Shown piece after piece: positions 26,764 to 35,141 of a stretch of DNA of 64,000 nucleotides. The position numbers were made by a program, and so were the translations under genes. The DNA is from Blastococcus sp. HT6-4 (lineage in GTDB: Bacteria; Actinomycetota; Actinomycetes; Mycobacteriales; Geodermatophilaceae): positions 3,844,001 to 3,908,000 of the forward strand of contig NZ_CP155551.1 in NCBI RefSeq assembly GCF_039679125.1, in the 5' to 3' direction. How positions within the stretch are numbered: the first letter of the stretch is position 1; each line of letters begins with the position of its first letter. The notes under the pieces are model-generated. The model worked only from the letters and a program-made list of their open reading frames with translations, was not told the DNA's origin and ran no database searches.

Positions 26764-27126
26764 GTCTTCGTCTCCGGTACCTAGCTCGTGTCGTGGCGCC
26801 GGCTTCCCCACCGGCAACTGAACACGCACGCGCTGGTACTGAGAGTAAGGGGACGCACGGGGCTGAAGCGATGGTTGAAACGAACAGGCGGACCGGTCCG
26901 TCCTAGGCAGAACTACACCTATGCAACACGGTGCACACCCGTTCCGGCGCGTGTAGCGACACGGTGAGCAAATAGTGACGCAGCGTCGACCACATTCGCC
27001 CCTGGGTGCACTACCGTGTTCGACCCTTGACGCTCAGTGGCCGTCGACCTGTCGACGACCGGGACCGCCCGGTGTCGACAGGTCGACCCCGCTCCGCGCG
27101 GACGACGTCGCGCCCGGACGTCGACG
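26764..27126. other. 363-base intergenic region between proC and the HTH gene
   Basis: I see no convincing gene here. It holds the strong hairpin downstream of proC (27043-27087), a 12-bp palindrome CGGACCGGTCCG at 26889-26900 and a locally lower-GC stretch (26930-26990). That stretch probably includes the HTH gene promoter on the minus strand. No clear -35/-10 pair stands out. Confidence 0.6.
27043..27087 (-). terminator. Strong hairpin after proC
   Basis: A perfect 14-bp inverted repeat (GTCGACCTGTCGAC at 27043-27056, GTCGACAGGTCGAC at 27074-27087). The stem continues inward past one bulged G as ACCGGG/CCCGGT around an ACCG loop. It starts 40 bases after the proC stop. There is no T-tract, as is common for actinobacterial terminators. 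Confidence 0.75.
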
Positions 27127-27945
27127 TCAGGACGTGTCGCGGCCCAGCTCCACCGAGCGGGCGTGCGCCGCCTCGATGGCGGCGATCAGGGCCGCACGCA
27201 CCCCGTGCCGCTCCAGCTCCCGGACGGCGGCGATCGTCGTCCCGCCGGGACTGGTGACGGCCTCGCGGAGCTGGACCGGGTGCTCACCCGAGTCGCGCAT
27301 CATGACCGCCGCGCCGAGCGCCGTCTGCACGATGAGGTCGGCGGCCAGCGCCCGCGGCAGGCCGAGCAGGATGCCCGCGTCGACCATGGCCTCGACCAGG
27401 AAGAAGAAGTACGCCGGGCCGCTGCCCGACAGCGCAGTCACCGCGTCCTGCTGCGACTCGGGCACCCGGCGCACCTGACCCACGGCCGCCAGCAGTGCCT
27501 CGGCCTCGTCCAGGTCCTCGTCCCCCGCGTGCGCGCCGGCGGAGAGCACGCTCATCCCCTCGTCCACCAGCGCCGGGGTGTTCGGCATGACCCGGACCAC
27601 CGGGACGCCCGCCGGCAGGGCCGCCTCGATCCGTGCCGTCGGCACCCCGGCGGCCACCGAGACCACGAGGTGGCCGTGGTCCACGTGCCCGGCCACGAGC
27701 CCGAGGAGCGTGTCGATGTCCTGAGGCTTGACCGCGAGGAGCAGGACGCGGGCCCGGGCGGCCGCGTCGGCCAGCCCCACCGTCGGCACCCCGTAGCGCT
27801 CGGTCAGCTGCGCGGCACGTTCCGGGCTCCGTTCGACCACCAGGATGCCGTCGGCTCCCCCGCGCCGCACCAGCCCCGACAGCAGCGCCTCGCCGATCTT
27901 CCCGCCGCCGATGATCGCCAGCCCGCGGCGGCCGGTCGCGGTCAC
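27127..27945 (-). CDS. proC: Pyrroline-5-carboxylate reductase ProC
   Basis: Makes L-proline from pyrroline-5-carboxylate with NAD(P)H. The 272-residue protein has the N-terminal Rossmann motif IIGGGKIGEALLSGL near residue 11, LAVKPQD, and VRVMPNTPALV near 118. The signature region runs from SGSGPAYFF to REAVTSPGGTT near 230. GTG 27945 overlaps the stop of a small upstream gene as GTGA, and an AGGGGAG site lies about 6 bases before it. Confidence 0.95.
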   Translation of the reverse strand: MTATGRRGLAIIGGGKIGEALLSGLVRRGGADGILVVERSPERAAQLTERYGVPTVGLADAAARARVLLLAVKPQDIDTLLGLVAGHVDHGHLVVSVAAGVPTARIEAALPAGVPVVRVMPNTPALVDEGMSVLSAGAHAGDEDLDEAEALLAAVGQVRRVPESQQDAVTALSGSGPAYFFFLVEAMVDAGILLGLPRALAADLIVQTALGAAVMMRDSGEHPVQLREAVTSPGGTTIAAVRELERHGVRAALIAAIEAAHARSVELGRDTS

Positions 27946-28169
27946 GACGGGCTCCCCTCGACGGGCGCCGGCAGACGGACGGCGTGGCCGGCGGCCAGCA
28001 CGCGGTGCTGGTCCTCGGTCGGTTCTCCCCAGGGCATGACGTGCTCCCAGCTGTCGGGCGTCCGGCCGTTCCAGGCCGGGCGCGCACCGGTGATGGCGAT
28101 CTGTCGTGGATCGACGGCCGTGCCGGCGGGCACCCCGCCACCGGCCATCAGGACGCTCAGGCAGCGCAC
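27942..28169 (-). CDS. Small hypothetical protein coupled to proC
   Basis: A 75-residue frame with a GTG at 28169 preceded by GGGGAG at 9 bases. Its stop overlaps the proC start (GTGA). The product contains ARPAWNGRTPDSWEHVMPWG, a Trp-rich stretch that looks like real protein rather than GC-driven noise, but I do not recognise a family. It diverges from the DJ-1/PfpI gene. Starting at ATG 28148 would shorten it by seven residues. Confidence 0.5.
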   Translation of the reverse strand: MRCLSVLMAGGGVPAGTAVDPRQIAITGARPAWNGRTPDSWEHVMPWGEPTEDQHRVLAAGHAVRLPAPVEGSPS

Positions 28170-28338
28170 GAGGAGCAGCTCCCCACGCGTCCCCCGGCGG
28201 TCCGGACGGCGTCCTCCGCTCCGGACCCCGGGCGCGCGGGCCGGCCGGGCAGCCGACGGGAGCGCGGACGGACGGGCACGCCCGAAACCGTAGTGCGCGG
28301 GCGTGTGCCCGCTCCGGGGGCCGGGTAGCGCCGCCCAC

Positions 28339-28905
28339 ATGGCAGGAGAACTGAACGGGATGAGGGTGGCCGTGCTGGCCACCGACGGTGTGGAGCAGGT
28401 CGAGCTGGACCGGCCCTGGCAGGCCCTCGAGGACGCCGGCGCCGAACCGGAGCTGGTGTCGTTCAGCACGGGGACCATCACCGCCTACGAGCACATCGAC
28501 AAGGGGGAGCGCCGCACGGTCGACACCGACCTGGGATCGGCCGATCCGGACGACTACGCGGCGCTGGTGCTGCCCGGCGGCGTGATCAACGGCGACTTCG
28601 TCCGCGCCGACGCCGACGCGGTGACCTTCGTGAAGGCGTTCTTCGACGCCGGCAAGCCGGTGGCCGCGATCTGCCACGCCCCCTGGGTCCTGATCGAGGC
28701 CGGCGTCGTCCGCGGTCGCCGCATGACGTCGTGGCCCTCGCTGCAGACCGATCTGCGCAACGCCGGCGCCGACTGGGTGGACGAGGAGGTCGTCGTCGAC
28801 GGGACGCTGATCACCAGCCGCAAGCCCGACGACCTCGACGCGTTCGGCGCCGCGATCGTCGAGGAGTTCGCCGCGTCACGGGATGAGGAGACCGCCGACG
28901 CCTGA
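28339..28905 (+). CDS. DJ-1/PfpI family type 1 glutamine amidotransferase-like protein
   Basis: A 188-residue protein of the PfpI/YhbO group, known as protein deglycases or stress proteins (the exact activity is debated). The nucleophile elbow is AAICHAPWVLIEAG with Cys near residue 112 and adjacent His, and the acidic partner is in the DGVEQVELDRPW segment near 17. LPGGVINGDFVR fits the family. ATG 28339 was chosen; ATG 28360 (NGMRVAVLATDG) has a better AGGAG site and would match shorter family members. Confidence 0.88.
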   Translation: MAGELNGMRVAVLATDGVEQVELDRPWQALEDAGAEPELVSFSTGTITAYEHIDKGERRTVDTDLGSADPDDYAALVLPGGVINGDFVRADADAVTFVKAFFDAGKPVAAICHAPWVLIEAGVVRGRRMTSWPSLQTDLRNAGADWVDEEVVVDGTLITSRKPDDLDAFGAAIVEEFAASRDEETADA

Positions 28906-28918
28906 CCGCTCCGGCCGG

Positions 28919-29689
28919 TCAGGAGGCGGCGAGCAGCCCGGCCGCCGGGGCGATGGTGAGCAGGGTGCCGGCGAACACGAGGACGGCGAGCATCCGCGCG
29001 CCGACCGGCTCGGCACCCTGCCGCTGGCGCCACAGGTTGACCCCGCCCACCAGGCCGGTGACGGCGAGCGGCGCCAGGAGGACCGCCAGGTACGGGACGA
29101 TCTCCCAGATCACGGTGGCCGCGAAGTAGATCCCCACCCCGGCCGCCAGCGCGATCGCCAGCTCGCCCGCGAAGCGCAACCAGGCCAGTGCGCTCTCGCG
29201 CGGCGTGCTGTCGGCGTCGACGTCCCCGGCCCGGACCACCGGGATCGGGCCCGTCGAGGGGTTCCCGGCGCGGTCGTCGGCGGCGGTGCTCCCGGCCGCG
29301 CGTGCGGTGACCCGCTGCGCTCCGGCGGCCGTGTCGTCCGGGCGCCGCAGCGAGGGCACCGGCTGCGAGAGCTGCGGGACCCCGGGCTTGCGGTCCGGCC
29401 GCAGGCCCGGGATGGCGGCCGTGACCGGGTCGGCCGCGGCGGGGCGCCTGGGTGACCGGGGCGCGCGGGCGGGCGCCGGGTCGGACGCCTGCTGGTCACT
29501 TCGCCGCCGGCCGTACCCGGCCCGCTCGGAGGCGGCGGTGTCGTCGGCGCGGCGCTGCCGGATGCCGGTGTCGTCGTCGTCGACACGGCGGCGGCGGGCG
29601 GTGCGGGCCGCGGACTCGATGCCGGCCTCACGGAGGATCTCGGCCAGCGAGCGCCCCCCGGTGTCCGGGTTCCAGTCCGGTTCGGCCAT
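28919..29689 (-). CDS. Membrane protein at the Rv0497 position
   Basis: A 256-residue protein. It starts WNPDTGGRSLAEILREAG, followed by a long Arg/Asp/Ala-rich disordered region (about residues 25-165). Three hydrophobic helices follow near 175-195, 200-222 and 233-253. The short N-terminal motif followed by disorder and C-terminal helices matches the conserved transmembrane protein next to ppx1 in mycobacteria. Its ATG overlaps the ppx stop (TGATG), so the two are translationally coupled. Function is unknown. Confidence 0.78.
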   Translation of the reverse strand: MAEPDWNPDTGGRSLAEILREAGIESAARTARRRRVDDDDTGIRQRRADDTAASERAGYGRRRSDQQASDPAPARAPRSPRRPAAADPVTAAIPGLRPDRKPGVPQLSQPVPSLRRPDDTAAGAQRVTARAAGSTAADDRAGNPSTGPIPVVRAGDVDADSTPRESALAWLRFAGELAIALAAGVGIYFAATVIWEIVPYLAVLLAPLAVTGLVGGVNLWRQRQGAEPVGARMLAVLVFAGTLLTIAPAAGLLAAS

Positions 29690-30633
29690 CACGCCCCTCC
29701 CAACGAGTCCAGCCTGCGCAGGATGACACCTTCGCGCAGGGCCCACGGGCAGATCCGCACGCACCGTACGTCGAGCGCACGCAGAGTTGCGGCAGCGACA
29801 ACCGCTCCCGCGGGAACCTGGTGCGCACGATCGGGCGAGACGCCCGGCAGTTCGGCCAGCGCGTCGGACTCGATCCGCGACACGAAGCCCACCAGCTGAC
29901 CGAGGCCCGTCGCGGTCAGCTCCCGCGGCGTCCGCAGCCCCGCCGACGACGGCGCGGCGCCGGCGAGCCGGGCGAGGGTCCGGAAGGTCTTGCTGGTGGC
30001 GACCACCAGGTCCGGGGGGCCGACCGCGGCGATCTTCTCGGCAGCCGGCGCGAGCAGGTCGTCGGCGTGCCCGGCGAGCGCGTCGAGCGCCGCCAGGTCG
30101 GGGCGCCCGCCGGCACGGGCCGCGGGGAGGTAGCGCCGGGTCATGCGACCGGCGCCCAGCGGGAGCGACAGCGCGACGTCGGGGTCCTCGTCGATGCCGG
30201 CGGCCAGCTCCAGCGATCCGCCGCCGATGTCGAGCACCAGCAGCCGGCCGGCGCTCCAGCCGAACCAGCGCCGGACGGCGAGGAAGGTCAGCCGCGCCTC
30301 GTCCTCCCCGCTGAGCACCTGCATGTCGACGCCGGTGCGCACGCGGATCCGGTCGAGCACCTCGAGCCCGTTGGCCGCCTCGCGGATCGCGGAGGTGACC
30401 AGGGCCATGAACTCGTCGCAGTTCTGCCTCTCGGCCTGCTCGCAGGCGTTCTGCACCGCGCGCAGCAACGCCTTCTCCCCCGCCTTGGAGAGGACGTCGT
30501 CGGGCCCGACGTGCTCGGCCAGGCGCAGCACCGACTTGTCGTCGTGCATCGGGGTGGGGTGCGCCCCGCGGTGCGCGTCCACGACCAGCAGGTGCACCGT
30601 GTTCGATCCGACGTCCAGTACCCCGAGGCGCAT
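29689..30633 (-). CDS. ppx: Exopolyphosphatase/pppGpp phosphohydrolase (Ppx/GppA family)
   Basis: A 314-residue ASKHA-fold phosphatase acting on polyphosphate, and in some members on pppGpp. MRLGVLDVGSNTVHLLV opens the protein; GEDEARLTFLAVRRWFGWS is near 130 and LVLDIGGGSLELAAG near 150; the end is CPWALREGVILRRLDS. It is very close in pattern to mycobacterial Ppx1 (Rv0496), which is short and lacks the C-terminal HD domain. ATG 30633 was preferred to GTG 30654 by family start. The linkage to senX3-regX3 a few kb away fits a phosphate role. Confidence 0.93.
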   Translation of the reverse strand: MRLGVLDVGSNTVHLLVVDAHRGAHPTPMHDDKSVLRLAEHVGPDDVLSKAGEKALLRAVQNACEQAERQNCDEFMALVTSAIREAANGLEVLDRIRVRTGVDMQVLSGEDEARLTFLAVRRWFGWSAGRLLVLDIGGGSLELAAGIDEDPDVALSLPLGAGRMTRRYLPAARAGGRPDLAALDALAGHADDLLAPAAEKIAAVGPPDLVVATSKTFRTLARLAGAAPSSAGLRTPRELTATGLGQLVGFVSRIESDALAELPGVSPDRAHQVPAGAVVAAATLRALDVRCVRICPWALREGVILRRLDSLGGA

Positions 30634-30674
30634 GGGGCCGATTCTGCCGGTCACCGTCGGCCTAGGCTGGGCCG

Positions 30675-31517
30675 GTGCGGAACGAGCCCCCCGAGGAGGT
30701 CGGCGCGGACTTCGCCCGGGAGTGGGTGGAGTTCCCCGATCCCGCCGATCCCGGGCACGTGGTGCGGGCCGATCTCACCTGGCTGACCTCGGCCTGGACC
30801 TGTGTCTTCGGGCGGGGGTGCGCCGGCGTCGTCGAAGGCCGCCCCGACGACGGCTGCTGCAGCCACGGGGCGTTCTTCACCGACGAGGACGACCTGGCGC
30901 GCGTGACCGCCGCGGTCGCGGAGCTGACCGACGAGGACTGGCAGCTCGCGCCCGCCGGGCGCGGCGCGTGGACCGAGGAGGACGACGCCGAGGACGCCCC
31001 CACCGACGGCGCCGAGGCCGTGCGGTCGCTGCGCACCCGGGTCGTCGACGGGGCGTGCGTGTTCCTCAACCGGCCCGGCTTCGCCGGCGGCAGCGGCTGC
31101 GCCCTGCACGGCATGGCCGTGCGCACCGGCCTGCACCCCCTCACGACCAAGCCGGACGTCTGCTGGCAGCTGCCGGTGCGGCGGGAGCAGGAGCACGTCG
31201 ACCGGCCCGACGGCACCCAGGTGCTGATGTCGACCGTCGGGGAGTTCGACCGGCGGGGCTGGGGGCCCGGGGGTCACGACCTGCACTGGTGGTGCACCGG
31301 CTCGCCCACGGCGCACGTCTCCCCCGAGCCGCTCGTGCTCACCTACGCCGCGGAGCTGACCGCGCTCCTCGGCGCCCCGGCCTACGCCGAGCTACGCCGG
31401 CTGACCGAGGCCCGCCTCGACCAGGGGCTGGTCGCCCCCCATCCCGCCAGCCCGGAGCTCCCGGCCCGCCGGGGGCCGGTGCCCGTCGAGGTGCACCGGC
31501 GTCGTCCCGGCGTCTGA
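30675..31517 (+). CDS. Cysteine-rich conserved protein, possible metal-cluster binder
   Basis: A 280-residue protein with a cysteine pattern: [11 protein letters not shown] near residue 43, [11 protein letters not shown] near 61, [15 protein letters not shown] near 125, GGSGCALH near 139, [10 protein letters not shown] near 158, and WWCTG near 200. This resembles DUF3109/YkgJ-type cysteine-cluster proteins thought to chelate zinc or iron, but the assignment is by pattern only. It diverges from ppx with 41 bases between starts. Its last 126 bases overlap the converging GlxA-type gene, a long overlap that may mean one of the two ends is misread. Confidence 0.75.
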   Translation: MRNEPPEEVGADFAREWVEFPDPADPGHVVRADLTWLTSAWTCVFGRGCAGVVEGRPDDGCCSHGAFFTDEDDLARVTAAVAELTDEDWQLAPAGRGAWTEEDDAEDAPTDGAEAVRSLRTRVVDGACVFLNRPGFAGGSGCALHGMAVRTGLHPLTTKPDVCWQLPVRREQEHVDRPDGTQVLMSTVGEFDRRGWGPGGHDLHWWCTGSPTAHVSPEPLVLTYAAELTALLGAPAYAELRRLTEARLDQGLVAPHPASPELPARRGPVPVEVHRRRPGV

Positions 31518-32489
31518 ACGACCGCCGGCCCGGAAGGTCTGCCGGTAGGCCCGCGGGGACACCCCGCGCCGCCGGCCGAACTGCTCCCGGAGACCGGCCG
31601 CGGTGCCGAAACCGACCAGTCTGGCGATCTCCTCGACCGGGGCGTCGCTGTTCTCCAGCAGTTCCTCCGCTGCGGCCAGCCGCTGGCCCAGCAGCCAGGC
31701 GTGCGGTGTCGTGCCGGTGGTCGCCTTGAACCGGCGGGCGAAGGTGCGCGAGCTCATGAGGGCACGGCGGGCGAGGTCGTCGACGCTAATGTCCTCGCCG
31801 AGATGGGCGGCCGCCCAGGCCAGGGCCACGCCCAGCAGGTCGTCCTGGCAGGCCGGCACCGGGGCGTCGATGAACTGCGCCTGGCCGCCGTCGCGGTGCG
31901 GCGGGACGACCATCTCGCGGGCGAGCGCGTTCGCCGCCGCCGCGCCCCACTCCCGGCGGAGCAGGTGCAACAGGGCGTCCACGCCGGCGGCGGTGCCGGC
32001 CCCGGTGATGATGCTGCCGTTGTCGACGTAGAGCACCGCCGGGTCCACGTCGAGCGCCGGGTACCGCGCGGCCAGCTCGCCGGCGTACTTCCAGTGGGTC
32101 GTGACCCGCTTGCCGTCCAGCAGCCCGGTCTCGGCGAGCACGAACGCGCCCGTGCAGTGGCTGACCAGGACCGCGCCCCTGGCATGGGCCGCCCGCAGCG
32201 CGTCGAGCAGCGGCCCGGCCGGCGCCTCGTCGAACAGCTCCCAGGCGGTGATCAGCACGATGTCGGAGCGGTCGAGGCGGTCCAGCCCGTGCTCCACGGT
32301 GACCGGGATGCCGGTGTCGGTGCGCAGCACCCCCGGCCGCTCGGTGACCAGCGCGAAGTCGAACCGCGGCAGCCCGAGGTGGCGGCGGTCGTAGCCGAAC
32401 ACCTCGGCGGCGACGCCGAGGCCGAAGCTGCCGATCTGGCCGTCGGCGACGACGACGCTGACCACGACGGGACGCTCGCTGCCGGTCAT
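31392..32489 (-). CDS. GlxA family transcriptional regulator (DJ-1 plus AraC HTH)
   Basis: A 365-residue two-domain regulator. Residues about 8-190 are a DJ-1/PfpI-like domain with the elbow [16 protein letters not shown], whose Cys is not necessarily catalytic. Residues about 210-310 are an AraC/XylS HTH ([20 protein letters not shown] and [11 protein letters not shown], then [16 protein letters not shown]). The protein continues some 45 residues past the HTH into sequence that overlaps the converging gene. Such regulators often control catabolic genes; no target is visible nearby. It diverges from a small zinc-ribbon-like gene. Confidence 0.9.
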   Translation of the reverse strand: MTGSERPVVVSVVVADGQIGSFGLGVAAEVFGYDRRHLGLPRFDFALVTERPGVLRTDTGIPVTVEHGLDRLDRSDIVLITAWELFDEAPAGPLLDALRAAHARGAVLVSHCTGAFVLAETGLLDGKRVTTHWKYAGELAARYPALDVDPAVLYVDNGSIITGAGTAAGVDALLHLLRREWGAAAANALAREMVVPPHRDGGQAQFIDAPVPACQDDLLGVALAWAAAHLGEDISVDDLARRALMSSRTFARRFKATTGTTPHAWLLGQRLAAAEELLENSDAPVEEIARLVGFGTAAGLREQFGRRRGVSPRAYRQTFRAGGRSDAGTTPVHLDGHRPPAGRELRAGGMGGDQPLVEAGLGQPA

Positions 32490-32570
32490 GGGCACACTAT
32501 GGCAGAAAAGATGCGGTGACGGTCGGTCCGGCCACTCGTCCCGGCGACCCGTCCGGCGCAGGCTCGCCAC

Positions 32571-32789
32571 ATGCTGCTGATCACCTGCCCCGTGACCCGG
32601 TCCGACGAGCTGGTCGCCGACCGGCGGATCCGGTCGGCCACCAACCACCCGACGCACATCGCCCTGCACGTGGAGTGCCCGGCCTGCCAGGGGGTGCACG
32701 TCTACCGCACCGGTCGCCGCTGGGACGCCGTCCGGGAGGCCCGGGCGACAACTCCCGCTCGGGAGGCGAAGCACCTGGCTCACGCCTAG
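32571..32789 (+). CDS. Small CPxC protein
   Basis: A 72-residue protein with one CPAC pair (HVECPACQGVHVYRTGRRW) and a Cys near residue 6. It is possibly a half zinc-ribbon or a redox-active small protein. ATG 32571 lies 81 bases from the GlxA start on the other strand and 10 bases before the DUF3072 gene. The composition looks coding, but I do not recognise a family. Confidence 0.6.
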   Translation: MLLITCPVTRSDELVADRRIRSATNHPTHIALHVECPACQGVHVYRTGRRWDAVREARATTPAREAKHLAHA

Positions 32790-32799
32790 CATCGAACAC

Positions 32800-32991
32800 A
32801 TGAGCGAAGCCAACTCCGCGGACCAGACCACCGAGAAGGACCCCGACACCTGGGTCACCGGCGACGAGCCGGCCACCGGCGCGCAGAAGAGCTATCTCGA
32901 GACCCTCGCCCGGGGCACCGACGAGGAGGTCCCCGAGGATCTCTCGAAGGCCGACGCCTCGAAGAAGATCGACGAGCTCAAGAACGACTGA
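32800..32991 (+). CDS. DUF3072 small protein
   Basis: A 63-residue acidic protein with the DUF3072 pattern WVTGDEPATGAQKSYLETLA and DLSKADASKKIDELK. The family is common in actinobacteria and proteobacteria and has no known function. Its second half resembles an SAP-like helix pair. The ATG at 32800 follows the CPxC gene by 10 bases, so they may be co-transcribed. A hairpin begins at its stop codon. Confidence 0.88.
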   Translation: MSEANSADQTTEKDPDTWVTGDEPATGAQKSYLETLARGTDEEVPEDLSKADASKKIDELKND

Positions 32992-33004
32992 CGGCTGCCG
33001 TCAG
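32988..33004 (+). terminator. Short hairpin at the DUF3072 stop
   Basis: CTGACGG-CTG-CCGTCAG, a perfect 7-bp stem with a 3-base loop that includes the TGA stop. It lies between converging genes and may end transcription. No T-tract is present. Confidence 0.45.
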
Positions 33005-33020
33005 GCCCTACCCCTGAGCC

Positions 33021-33084
33021 CGACTCCGCGCCCCGGTCCGCTCCTCGCTCGTTCCTCGCTGCGATGCTCCCGTGGCTGTCGTCA
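33021..33084 (-). repeat. 64-bp dispersed intergenic repeat, copy B
   Basis: Matches 26358-26421 at 61 of 64 positions, with the same orientation and the same place relative to a regulator stop (4 bases after regX3). See copy A for the inner 11-mer repeat. Confidence 0.75.
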
Positions 33085-33088
33085 GGCC

Positions 33089-33775
33089 CTACGCCTCGAG
33101 CTTGTAGCCCAGACCCCGCACCGTCAGCAGGTACTTCGGGTTCGCGGGGTCGGGCTCCACCTTCGCGCGCAGCCGCTTCACGTGGACGTCGAGGGTCTTC
33201 GTGTCGCCGACGTAGTCCGAGCCCCAGACACGGTCGATCAGCTGCGCCCGGGTGAGCACCCGGCCGGCGTTGCGGAGCAGGAACTCCAGCAGGTCGAACT
33301 CCTTGAGCGGGAGCGACACCTGCTCGCCGTCCACCGCGACCACGTGCCGCTCCACGTCCATCCGGACCGGCCCCGCCACGAGCACGCCGTCCGAGGATGC
33401 CGCCTCGGCCGCCTCGCCGCGCCGCCGCAGCACCGCACGGATGCGGGCGACGAGCTCACGCGCCGAGTAGGGCTTCGTGACGTAGTCGTCGGCTCCCAGC
33501 TCCAGGCCGACGACCTTGTCGATCTCGGAGTCCTTCGCGGTGAGCATGATGATCGGGACGTTGCCCCGGGCCCGGAGCGCCCGGCACACCTCCGTGCCCG
33601 GCAGTCCGGGCAGCATCAGGTCGAGGAGCACGATGTCGGCCCCGTCGCGGTCGTACTCGGCCAGCGCGTCGGGGCCGTTGGCGGCCACGACGGTGTCGAA
33701 GCCCTCCCGCCGCAGCATGTAGGACAACGCGTCGGAGAAGGACTCCTCGTCCTCGACGACCAGCACACGGCTCAT
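33089..33775 (-). CDS. regX3: Response regulator RegX3 (PhoP-type)
   Basis: An OmpR-family response regulator of 228 residues. The receiver domain has EDEES near 9, LLDLMLPGLPG with phospho-acceptor Asp near 52, LTAKDSE and TKPYS Lys near 102. The winged-helix domain (LPLKEFDLLEFLLRNAGRVL; RVWGSDYVGDTKTLDVHVKRL) is nearly identical in pattern to mycobacterial RegX3. It controls the phosphate-starvation response with SenX3. ATG 33775 overlaps the senX3 stop (ATGA). The neighbouring GTTCACC array is its expected target. Confidence 0.93.
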   Translation of the reverse strand: MSRVLVVEDEESFSDALSYMLRREGFDTVVAANGPDALAEYDRDGADIVLLDLMLPGLPGTEVCRALRARGNVPIIMLTAKDSEIDKVVGLELGADDYVTKPYSARELVARIRAVLRRRGEAAEAASSDGVLVAGPVRMDVERHVVAVDGEQVSLPLKEFDLLEFLLRNAGRVLTRAQLIDRVWGSDYVGDTKTLDVHVKRLRAKVEPDPANPKYLLTVRGLGYKLEA

Positions 33776-34980
33776 GAACGCTCGTTCTCCAGACTCAGGG
33801 GGGTGGCGACGACAGGAGTTCCGGCCGCCGGATGATCGGCAGGGCCGGCGAGCGGGATGCGCAGGGTGAAGGTCGACCCCAGCCCCTCCTCGCTCCACAC
33901 GGTCACCGAGCCACCGTGGTTGCTCGCGACGTGCTTGACGATGGCCAGCCCGAGGCCGGTGCCACCGGTACTGCTGGCCCGGGACTGGTCCACGCGGTAG
34001 AACCGCTCGAACACCCGGTGCCGGTCCGCGCGCGGGATGCCGATGCCGCTGTCGGTCACGGCGATCTCGGCGAAGCCCGAACGGGCGCGGGCCGCGACGG
34101 CCACCCGGCTCTTGCCGGTGCTGTAGGCCACCGCGTTGGCCAGCAGGTTCGTCACGGCGGTGACCAACTGGCTCTCCACCCCGCGCACCACCAGCCCGGG
34201 CTGCCCGCCCACGACGATGTCGAGCTCCCGGGCCCGGGCCGCGGTGCGCGTCCGGTCGACCGCCTCGGCCAGCACCCGGTCCACGTCCACCGGCACCAGG
34301 TCCGGCAGGGGCTCACCGCCCTGGAGCCGCGACAGGTCGATCAGCTCGCGCACCAGCCGGGCGAGCCGGTCGGCCTCGTGGGCGATCCGGGCCGCGAACC
34401 GCTGCACCGCCTCCGGGTCGTCGGCGGCGCCCTCGATGGCCTCGGCCAGCAGGGCCAGCGCACCCACCGGCGTCTTCAGCTCGTGGCCGACGTTCGCGAC
34501 GAAGTCCCGGCGGACCGCCTCGACCCGCCGGGCCTCGGTGACGTCCTGCAGCACCAGCGCGACCGGTCCGGCCGGGCGCGCCGTGCCGCTGTCGAGCCGG
34601 ACGCCGTGGACCCCGACCAGGCGGGGACCGGAACCGACGAGGTCGCCGGGCAGGCGGACGTCCCCACGGCGACTGCCGCCGGTCCGGGCCGCGCGCGAGA
34701 GCGCGAGCAGCTCCGGGACGAGCAGTCGGGTCCCCCGCACGATGCCGAGCGCCCGGGCCGCCGGGTTGGCCAGGATCACCGCGTCGTCGGCGTCGACCAC
34801 CACGATCGCCGGGTCCATGAGGTCGAACAGCCGCCGGGCCAGAGCCGCCTCGGGCAGCGGGACGGCCGCCCCGTCGGAGGACTGCCCAAAATCGGAACGG
34901 GAGCGGAGAATGACCGTGGCGGCCACCACCCCACCCAGGAGGAGGCCGACCACCAGGGCGACCAGTGGACTCACGCTCAC
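33772..34980 (-). CDS. senX3: Sensor histidine kinase SenX3 (PhoR-type)
   Basis: A 402-residue membrane kinase. One clear N-terminal transmembrane helix (VALVVGLLLGGVVAATVIL) is followed by a PAS-like region. The H-box is DFVANVGHELKTPVGALALL with His near 164. N-box LLANAVAYS, G1 VTDSGIGIP, F FERFYRVDQ and G2 GGTGLGLAIVKHV boxes follow. It senses phosphate status together with PhoU and the Pst system. GTG 34980 was chosen by family start. It diverges from phoU across the PHO-box array. Confidence 0.93.
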   Translation of the reverse strand: MSVSPLVALVVGLLLGGVVAATVILRSRSDFGQSSDGAAVPLPEAALARRLFDLMDPAIVVVDADDAVILANPAARALGIVRGTRLLVPELLALSRAARTGGSRRGDVRLPGDLVGSGPRLVGVHGVRLDSGTARPAGPVALVLQDVTEARRVEAVRRDFVANVGHELKTPVGALALLAEAIEGAADDPEAVQRFAARIAHEADRLARLVRELIDLSRLQGGEPLPDLVPVDVDRVLAEAVDRTRTAARARELDIVVGGQPGLVVRGVESQLVTAVTNLLANAVAYSTGKSRVAVAARARSGFAEIAVTDSGIGIPRADRHRVFERFYRVDQSRASSTGGTGLGLAIVKHVASNHGGSVTVWSEEGLGSTFTLRIPLAGPADHPAAGTPVVATPLSLENERS

Positions 34981-35002
34981 GATGCTAGGTCCGGGAACAC
35001 CA

Positions 35003-35075
35003 GTGAACAGCGATCCGGAAGAGGTTCACCGCTCGAACGAGCCACTGTTCACCACAGCGTGGGCAGTCGTTCACC
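35003..35075 (+). promoter_or_regulatory. PHO-box array between senX3 and phoU
   Basis: GTTCACC occurs at 35024-35030, 35047-35053 and 35069-35075, spaced 23 and 22 bases (about two helical turns). An inverted GTGAACA lies at 35003-35009. GTTCACC direct repeats are the known PhoP box in Streptomyces and close to RegX3 sites in mycobacteria. A TACTGT -10-like element at 35107-35112 would serve phoU. Confidence 0.75.
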
Positions 35076-35141
35076 GGGCGGCGGCCGGGCCAGCCCCGGG
35101 CACGCCTACTGTCGGCCGAGGATCACGACGAGAGGACGACC

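Noticed and set aside
26358-33084. CRISPR array
   Set aside because: Only two copies of the repeat, 6.6 kb apart with genes between; no spacer pattern.
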